Shown here one piece after another: positions 58,490 to 64,000 of a stretch of 64,000 nt of DNA; positions within the stretch are counted from its first letter, which is position 1; each line of letters opens with the position of its first letter. The stretch lies in the NCBI RefSeq assembly GCF_000209165.1, contig NC_009046.1:186001-250000 (forward strand). The letters run 5' to 3'. Made by a program: the position numbers and the translations under genes. Origin of the DNA: Scheffersomyces stipitis CBS 6054 (taxonomy: Eukaryota > Ascomycota > Pichiomycetes > Serinales > Debaryomycetaceae). Below the pieces are notes generated by a model, which searched no databases, was not told the DNA's origin, and saw only the letters and a program-made list of their open reading frames with translations.

Positions 58490-60019
58490 CTACTGTTGAC
58501 CAGGAGCTGCTTGGTAGCCGTTGAATTGTGGTGGAGGGTACCCGCCAGCTTGGGGTGGGTATTGCTGGTATGGTGGATAGCCATTGAAAGCTGGTGGGTA
58601 ACCTTGAGGAGCAGCTTGTGGTTGTTGTGGTTGCTGGAGTTGTTGTTGGGGTTGTTGTGAAGGTTGGAGTTGTTGTTGGGCGTGTTGCTGGCCCGATTGA
58701 ACTTCAGGCTGGCCTTTGTACTCATAGCCAGCTCTGGTATGAACCTTCTCGTTACCTTTTGGCAACTGTTCAATCTTGAATGGTTTGGGAATAGCATCTT
58801 CGTTATCAGCAACATACAACTTTCTGTCGATGGTAGCTGGAATTGGCTTGATCTCAGTACCCAATTCTTGTTCAATCTTGTACAAGGAGTAACGATCATT
58901 CCAACTCATCAAATTAATGGCCAAACCCAAGTGACCGAATCTACCTGAACGACCAATTCTATGCAAATAGGTTTCGGCAGTCTTTGGGAAATCAAAGTTG
59001 ATGACAACGTTGACAGCTTGAATATCAATACCTCTGGTCAATAAATCAGAGCAGACCAAGTTACGGACCTTTCCTTGTCTAAATTCATGGAAAACTTTGT
59101 TTCTTGCCTGTTGGGGCATCTTGGCGTGCGAGTAGTAACAAGAGTAGCCCAATTCAGTGATCTTTTTGGCCAACAATTCAACTCTGTTGGTAGAGTTACA
59201 GAAGATAATAGACTGATTGATTTGTAATTTGCTGAACAAAGTATTCAAACAGTGCAACTTCTGCTTTTCTTCAACAAATGCGTAGTATTGAGTGATACCT
59301 CTCAACGTTAATTCGTCCATAAGGTTAATCTCGTAGGGCTTGTTCAAGTGCTTGTCCATGAAGGACTTGACGGCTAACGGAAAAGTAGCAGAGAATAATA
59401 AGGACTGTCTGTTCTTGGGGAAAAATTCCAAGATTTGCTCAATGATGCCCTTGAATTCTCTGGACAACATTTTATCGGCTTCGTCCATAACAAACAAGGG
59501 ACATTCCGACAAGTCGGCAACGCTTCTGGCAGCCAAATCCAAAACTCTACCAGGAGTACCGACCAAAACGTGAACGGGATCGTTCAATCTCAAGATGTCA
59601 TCCTTCAAGGAAGTACCACCAGTGGTCACCATACATTGAATGCCTAAATGTTTTCCTAAGGTTCTCACAACTTGGGATGTTTGCAATGCCAACTCTCTTG
59701 TTGGCACCAAGATCAAGGCTTGAATTTTGTTTAACTTGGGTTTGATCTGTTGCAATGATGGAATGATGAACGATGCAGTCTTACCAGTACCGTTTTTAGC
59801 TCTGGCCAAGACGTCTCTTCCTGCCAAAGCCATTGGGATGGATTCTTCTTGAATGGGCGAAGGCTTCTCGAATCCCGCCTCAAAAATGCCCATCAACAAT
59901 TCTCTCTTTAAATTGAAGTCTTCAAAGGACTTACCCTTTGTGTTCAAGACATCTTCGGTCTGTGGTCTTGTATCCCTCTGTGGAAGGTTCAAGTTTTGTT
60001 TCCAGTTTTGTTCAGACAT
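58490..60019 (-). CDS. DHH1: Dhh1/DDX6 DEAD-box helicase, decapping activator
   Basis: 509 residues. Q-motif [26 protein letters not shown], Walker [41 protein letters not shown], and [11 protein letters not shown] give the full DEAD-box set. Sequence across both RecA domains (about 30-400) is that of Dhh1/DDX6, which represses translation and promotes decapping in P-bodies. The C-terminus from about 430 is Gln/Pro-rich, with a run of Q-P-Q repeats and then GYPP/YPPQ repeats, a low-complexity tail that likely aids condensation. Codons are strongly biased. Confidence 0.97.
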   Translation of the reverse strand: MSEQNWKQNLNLPQRDTRPQTEDVLNTKGKSFEDFNLKRELLMGIFEAGFEKPSPIQEESIPMALAGRDVLARAKNGTGKTASFIIPSLQQIKPKLNKIQALILVPTRELALQTSQVVRTLGKHLGIQCMVTTGGTSLKDDILRLNDPVHVLVGTPGRVLDLAARSVADLSECPLFVMDEADKMLSREFKGIIEQILEFFPKNRQSLLFSATFPLAVKSFMDKHLNKPYEINLMDELTLRGITQYYAFVEEKQKLHCLNTLFSKLQINQSIIFCNSTNRVELLAKKITELGYSCYYSHAKMPQQARNKVFHEFRQGKVRNLVCSDLLTRGIDIQAVNVVINFDFPKTAETYLHRIGRSGRFGHLGLAINLMSWNDRYSLYKIEQELGTEIKPIPATIDRKLYVADNEDAIPKPFKIEQLPKGNEKVHTRAGYEYKGQPEVQSGQQHAQQQLQPSQQPQQQLQQPQQPQAAPQGYPPAFNGYPPYQQYPPQAGGYPPPQFNGYQAAPGQQ

Positions 60020-60942
60020 TTTAATGTGAGTAATATCTGTATATGATTAATGACTTTATGTGAAACGAATAATAACAATAGTGAAATAAGGAACTATGAC
60101 AAGCGATGTATAGCTTTGGTGAACCTAATGTAATGCAGAAGGCGAATGTATAATACAAGAAGTAAACAGTGTACAGAACAAATATGGGCTGTTTCTATGG
60201 GGTGCAATTGAAGTTAATCACAAGAATTGATTCGTTGAATAGTAATAGCCGAATCTAAAATCTTTGAGTTGGAAATGGTTATTTGTCGGTTTTCTTCGAT
60301 TAATATGACAATATGAGAACGAAATGAACTCTACGAATGCTTTTGATGATGAAAAAGGACCAAAAGATTTGATTATGGAATCGATGGATTTGTACAAGTT
60401 GGAATTGGACAATACCGCTGCTTGTAACACTAAATATCTAATAGATGAGATGTATATATATTCTAATGCTGTTAGGTGGTGAGTATATAATCCTCACATG
60501 TGTTGTCAGTTGTTCAGAAAATTTTGATCAACGGGCTCTGTTGCTCGCACGACCGAAGTTACCCGCCCATTTTGCAACCTACCATATGTACTAGATCAAT
60601 GTGATCAATGAACAGGGAAGGGTTTAGGAACGTCTAAAATAACTCTGAAACGAGTTCAAATGCATTGATAAAACCGCTTCTAGTTAATCGAGGAGAATCA
60701 TATCACTTGAATGAATTTTTCGACTCACACATGGTCATGCATCCATATGTAGAAATATAGAAAATAGGTAGAAGCTATCTCTGGATATCGTTATGGAGTT
60801 AACTCTTGAATATCAAAGAACGCAAGCTAGTCGATCACCGTCACGGAATCTCTATTCTTTTTATAGTTAGGTCTTGTTCTCTAAATATTATCTGCGTTGT
60901 CAAAGATTCTGCATCACTTTTGTACTGGCGTAGTCTTTCTAT
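60020..60942. other. DHH1 promoter region with a small + strand frame
   Basis: 923 bp. A 52-codon frame with acidic, protein-like composition lies at 60324-60482 (+), antisense to the DHH1 upstream region. Its ATG overlaps the stop of a four-codon upstream frame (ATGA). The rest holds nothing recognisable. Confidence 0.5.
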
Positions 60943-61197
60943 CTAGCTGACTTCAGGATCGTCTCTCGCTATGAATTCTGCCAACTTCTCATCTATATCT
61001 TTGTTATCATTCATTTTCTTATGAACGTTGTGCATGATATCAGCTGTAGACACCGATAGAATAAGATTGTGGTCGTGGAGCTCACTAATAGACATATTGA
61101 ATGGATAGACACATGATTCAGAAGGACAAGCTATGATGGACAAACTGGGGTTCAACAAATGCTGCTTGAGACCCGTAGAACACAACGGACATTTCAT
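60943..61197 (-). CDS. Small zinc-ribbon-like protein, unidentified
   Basis: 84 residues. Cys3/Cys6 (MKCPLC) and Cys24/Cys29 (IIACPSESCVYPFN) look like the two halves of a zinc ribbon; the rest is a charged helix (HNVHKKMNDNKDIDEKLAEFIAR). The pattern of a short conserved zinc ribbon at the very N-terminus and good codon-like composition suggest a real conserved gene, but I cannot name the family. It is divergent from RIA1 with a 223-bp shared spacer. Confidence 0.7.
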   Translation of the reverse strand: MKCPLCSTGLKQHLLNPSLSIIACPSESCVYPFNMSISELHDHNLILSVSTADIMHNVHKKMNDNKDIDEKLAEFIARDDPEVS

Positions 61198-61287
61198 GCT
61201 GATTAGTACCCTTACAACTTAACATATATTGGTTAATTAACTTGTTTGAGTATGGTAAACAAATAGTAGTCCGAAAAATCGTACTGT

Positions 61288-61314
61288 GATGAGACTAATT
61301 CGCGATGCTCATTG
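61288..61314 (+). promoter_or_regulatory. PAC-like GATGAG and GCGATGCTCATTG before RIA1
   Basis: GATGAG (61288-61293) and GCGATGCTCATTG (61302-61314) lie 133 and 119 bp before the RIA1 ATG. The 13-mer is identical to the one before RRP17. PAC elements mark ribosome-biogenesis promoters, which fits the role of RIA1. Confidence 0.6.
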
Positions 61315-61420
61315 TGCATACACAGTATGGTTTTTCAATCCTATAAATCGTTTGCAATAAGTGAGTCAGCATTCACCAGCAGCTATATCGTCCTACTTTT
61401 ACTGTATTTGTTCAATTACT

Positions 61421-64000
61421 ATGAGGCTATCCGAGGAGACGGTAAACAAGCTCCAGCTGAATGCTTCGTGCATTAGAAATATTTGTATTTTGGCCCATGT
61501 GGACCACGGCAAAACTTCATTGAGTGATTCTCTATTAGCTACCAACGGAATCATCTCACAGAGAATGGCAGGAAAAGTCAGGTATCTAGACTCAAGAGAG
61601 GATGAACAGCTCAGAGGTATTACTATGGAATCCTCGGCGATCTCATTGTACTTCAAAGTTATGCGCAGAAAGAAAGACTCAGACGAAACTGAGATCAAAG
61701 AGCATTTAATCAACTTGATTGACTCGCCCGGCCATATCGATTTCTCATCCGAAGTATCTACCTCTTCGAGATTATGTGATGGTGCCGTTGTATTAGTCGA
61801 TGTAGTCGAGGGAGTATGTTCTCAGACTGTTAATGTGCTCAGACAATGTTGGGTAGACAAGTTGAAGCCAATGTTGGTGATAAATAAAATCGATCGTTTG
61901 ATCACAGAATGGAAGATGTCTCCTTTAGAAGCATATCAGCATATATCCAGAGTTATTGAACAGGTGAACTCTGTTATTGGTTCATTCTTCGCTGGTGACA
62001 GAATGGAAGACGATATGATCTGGAGAGAAAGTGGGGCCGAAGGAGAATTCGTTGAAAAGGATGATGAAGAGTTGTATTTCACTCCAGAAAAGAACAACGT
62101 AGTTTTTGCATCTGCTGTGGATGGCTGGGCTTTTAATGTAAATACTTTTGCAAAGATTTACCTGGCCAAACTTGGCTTCTCTCATTCAGTTTTGTCCAAG
62201 ACCTTATGGGGTGACTTTTATTTGGACATGAAAAACAAAAAGATCATTCCTGGAAGTAAATTGAAAGCGTCTCAAGGTAATTTGAAACCTTTATTTGTAT
62301 CCTTGATTCTTGAACAAATTTGGGCTGTCTACGAAAATTGCGTCATTGAAAGAAACCAGGAAAAGTTGGAAAGGATAATTGAGAAATTGGGTGCAAAAAT
62401 TGGCCCAAGAGAATTGAGATCGAAAGATTACAAGAACTTATTGAACTTGATCATGTCACAATGGATCCCTATTAGTCACGCTATTCTAGGCACAGTCATT
62501 GAGTATTTGCCAAGTCCAATTGTCGCTCAACTGCAAAGAATTGAAAAGATCTTGGACGAAAGTATCTACAATGTTGTTGAAATTGAGACTGACAAGACAA
62601 AATTGGTTGATGGCAACTTCGACAAGTCAATTCGTACGTGTGATTCATCAGATCCGGAGCATCATACATTGGCATACGTATCTAAATTGTTGTCTATTCC
62701 AAATGAGGATTTGCCAAGAGTTGGTACTTCTGCTGAATTAACTGCTGATGAGATAAAGGAAAGAGGCAGAATTGCCAGAGAATTGGCTAAGAAAGCTTCT
62801 GAGGCTGCTGCAGCTGCTCAAGGTTCTAATACTGATGAATTCACTATCGTTAAAAAGGATCCTTTTGAATGGGAATTTGAAGAAGAAGACTTTGAAGAAG
62901 AAACAGAAGAAGAAGATCTTGACGTTCAAACGGAAACATTAGTCGGATTCACTAGAATTTATTCTGGTTCTTTGTCGAAAGGACAAAAGATTACTGTCAT
63001 TGGACCAAAGTATGATGCATCCCTTCCTAAAGATTCTGAATCCAACAAAGAACAAATTGCTAAAGAAGTTGAAATTAAGGATTTGTACTTAATCATGGGA
63101 AGAGAATTGGTGCCAATGCATACTGTCCCCGCTGGAAATATTGTCGGGGTTGTTGGGCTTGATGAAGCTGTTTTAAAGAATGCCACTTTGTGTTCTGAAA
63201 TACTAGATGACAAGCCGTATATCAACTTGGCTTCGACGTCAACATTAATTCACAATAAGCCAATTATGAAGATTGCGGTTGAACCAACCAATCCTTCAAA
63301 ATTGACTAAGTTGGAAAGGGGGTTGGATCTTTTGTCCAAAGCTGATCCAGTTTTGGAATGGTTCTTTGATGATGACTCTGGTGAGTTGATAATGTGTGTA
63401 GCTGGTGAACTTCACCTTGAAAGATGTCTCAAAGATCTACAAGAAAGATTCGCCAAAGGTTGTGAAGTCATTGTCAAAGAACCTGTTATTCCATTTAGGG
63501 AAGGCTTAGCTGATGACAGGAAGAACACTTCTAACATCGATGAAAATGACGATGAAGATGAAAAGAATTCACTTGGTGTTGATTTGGATTTCTCAGTCTC
63601 ACCTATGCCAAACAAAATCACACAATTCTTGATTGACCATGAATCAGAAATACAAACTATTCAAAATAAGAAGCTTGCGACCGAGGAGCAAGTAGGCTTA
63701 TTCAAGAAGAAGTTCAAATCCGTCCTTGATGAAGAGAAGTTTTACGCAGAATTTGAAAATGTAGAAGATCTAGTTAACCACTTGATAGCATTTGGTCCTA
63801 AGAGAATTGGTCCTAACATTTTTGTCGAGTCAAAGGGTAATTCTCACAAGTTCACACACTTATTTGGAGACAACGACTCTTTGTCAAAGTTTGAATTCGA
63901 AAATAACGTTCTCAACGGTGTTCAGCTTGCATTCAACGAAGGGCCCTTGGCTTCAGAACCTTTACAGGGAGTAATTATCACATTGAAGAGAAGTGAACAG
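61421..64000 (+). CDS. RIA1: Ria1/Efl1 GTPase releasing Tif6 from 60S subunits (3' end beyond window)
   Basis: The first 860 codons are present with no stop; Saccharomyces Ria1 has about 1110 residues. EF-2-like G domain: AHVDHGKTSLSDSLL (G1, about 25-39), RGITMESSAISL (G2), DSPGHIDFSSEVS (G3), NKIDR (G4). A family-typical insertion follows within the G domain/domain II region, with acidic stretches (EEEDFEEETEEED near 487-499). Later parts (GELHLERCLKDLQERFAKG) match EF-2 domain III. Efl1 with Sdo1 evicts Tif6 from late pre-60S particles in the cytoplasm. The start ATG follows a PAC-like element by about 110 bp. Codon 13 is CTG. Confidence 0.96.
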   Translation, partial: MRLSEETVNKLQLNASCIRNICILAHVDHGKTSLSDSLLATNGIISQRMAGKVRYLDSREDEQLRGITMESSAISLYFKVMRRKKDSDETEIKEHLINLIDSPGHIDFSSEVSTSSRLCDGAVVLVDVVEGVCSQTVNVLRQCWVDKLKPMLVINKIDRLITEWKMSPLEAYQHISRVIEQVNSVIGSFFAGDRMEDDMIWRESGAEGEFVEKDDEELYFTPEKNNVVFASAVDGWAFNVNTFAKIYLAKLGFSHSVLSKTLWGDFYLDMKNKKIIPGSKLKASQGNLKPLFVSLILEQIWAVYENCVIERNQEKLERIIEKLGAKIGPRELRSKDYKNLLNLIMSQWIPISHAILGTVIEYLPSPIVAQLQRIEKILDESIYNVVEIETDKTKLVDGNFDKSIRTCDSSDPEHHTLAYVSKLLSIPNEDLPRVGTSAELTADEIKERGRIARELAKKASEAAAAAQGSNTDEFTIVKKDPFEWEFEEEDFEEETEEEDLDVQTETLVGFTRIYSGSLSKGQKITVIGPKYDASLPKDSESNKEQIAKEVEIKDLYLIMGRELVPMHTVPAGNIVGVVGLDEAVLKNATLCSEILDDKPYINLASTSTLIHNKPIMKIAVEPTNPSKLTKLERGLDLLSKADPVLEWFFDDDSGELIMCVAGELHLERCLKDLQERFAKGCEVIVKEPVIPFREGLADDRKNTSNIDENDDEDEKNSLGVDLDFSVSPMPNKITQFLIDHESEIQTIQNKKLATEEQVGLFKKKFKSVLDEEKFYAEFENVEDLVNHLIAFGPKRIGPNIFVESKGNSHKFTHLFGDNDSLSKFEFENNVLNGVQLAFNEGPLASEPLQGVIITLKRSEQ

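Overview
The window is nuclear DNA of a budding yeast (Saccharomycotina). Genes are compact and intron-poor, with short TATA-type promoters and AT-rich spacers, and the proteins match Saccharomyces/Candida families (Ire1, Gsh1, Ade5,7, Knr4, Vrg4, Dhh1). Three in-frame CTG codons sit where the families carry serine (IRE1 codon 906, GSH1 codon 525, KNR4 codon 13), and strongly biased genes such as ADE5,7 use TTG for leucine. This points to the CTG-Ser clade (Debaryomycetaceae; a Scheffersomyces-like species is my guess from overall character, not a proof). Every CTG-coded leucine in a standard translation of this window should therefore be read as serine.

Layout. 1-2666 has no convincing gene. 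2.7-16.7 kb: secreted SurE-type phosphatase, a LAM-family sterol transporter, a Yop1/DP1-like membrane protein, the meiotic recombination mediator SAE3, and the unfolded-protein-response sensor IRE1. 16.9-23.3 kb: divergent rRNA-processing pair LRP1/RRP17, ERD1, a 60-residue membrane protein and MRPL3. 24.1-32.7 kb: ADE5,7, GSH1 and KNR4. 33.0-43.4 kb: DOC1 (APC10), BNA6, ECO1, a mitochondrial carrier, a CENP-T/CNN1 homologue, MTO1 and CMS1. 43.4-53.7 kb: COG1, a Zn2Cys6 regulator, HAP2, CSE1 and VRG4. 55.6-64 kb: ADE4, DHH1, a small zinc-ribbon protein, and the 5' 860 codons of RIA1/EFL1, which runs off the window.

How the genes relate. There is no operon or mobile island; this is ordinary core chromosome. 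Functional themes recur: purine synthesis (ADE4 and ADE5,7), secretory pathway (IRE1, ERD1, COG1, VRG4), ribosome biogenesis (LRP1, RRP17, CMS1, RIA1) and chromosome segregation/meiosis (DOC1, ECO1, CNN1, SAE3). Several convergent pairs are separated by only 53-185 bp. The most useful non-coding signals are an identical 13-mer GCGATGCTCATTG about 120-130 bp upstream of both RRP17 and RIA1, TGACTC (Bas1/Gcn4) sites before ADE5,7, CACGTG boxes before GSH1, an MCB box before ECO1, and several exact inverted or phased repeats in the spacers. I saw no tRNA, rRNA, transposon, LTR or CRISPR array. I found no clear novel system; the nearest candidates are unidentified small proteins, a possible spliced small gene at 18.7-19.2 kb, and the gene-free stretches at 1-2.7 kb and 53.7-55.6 kb.
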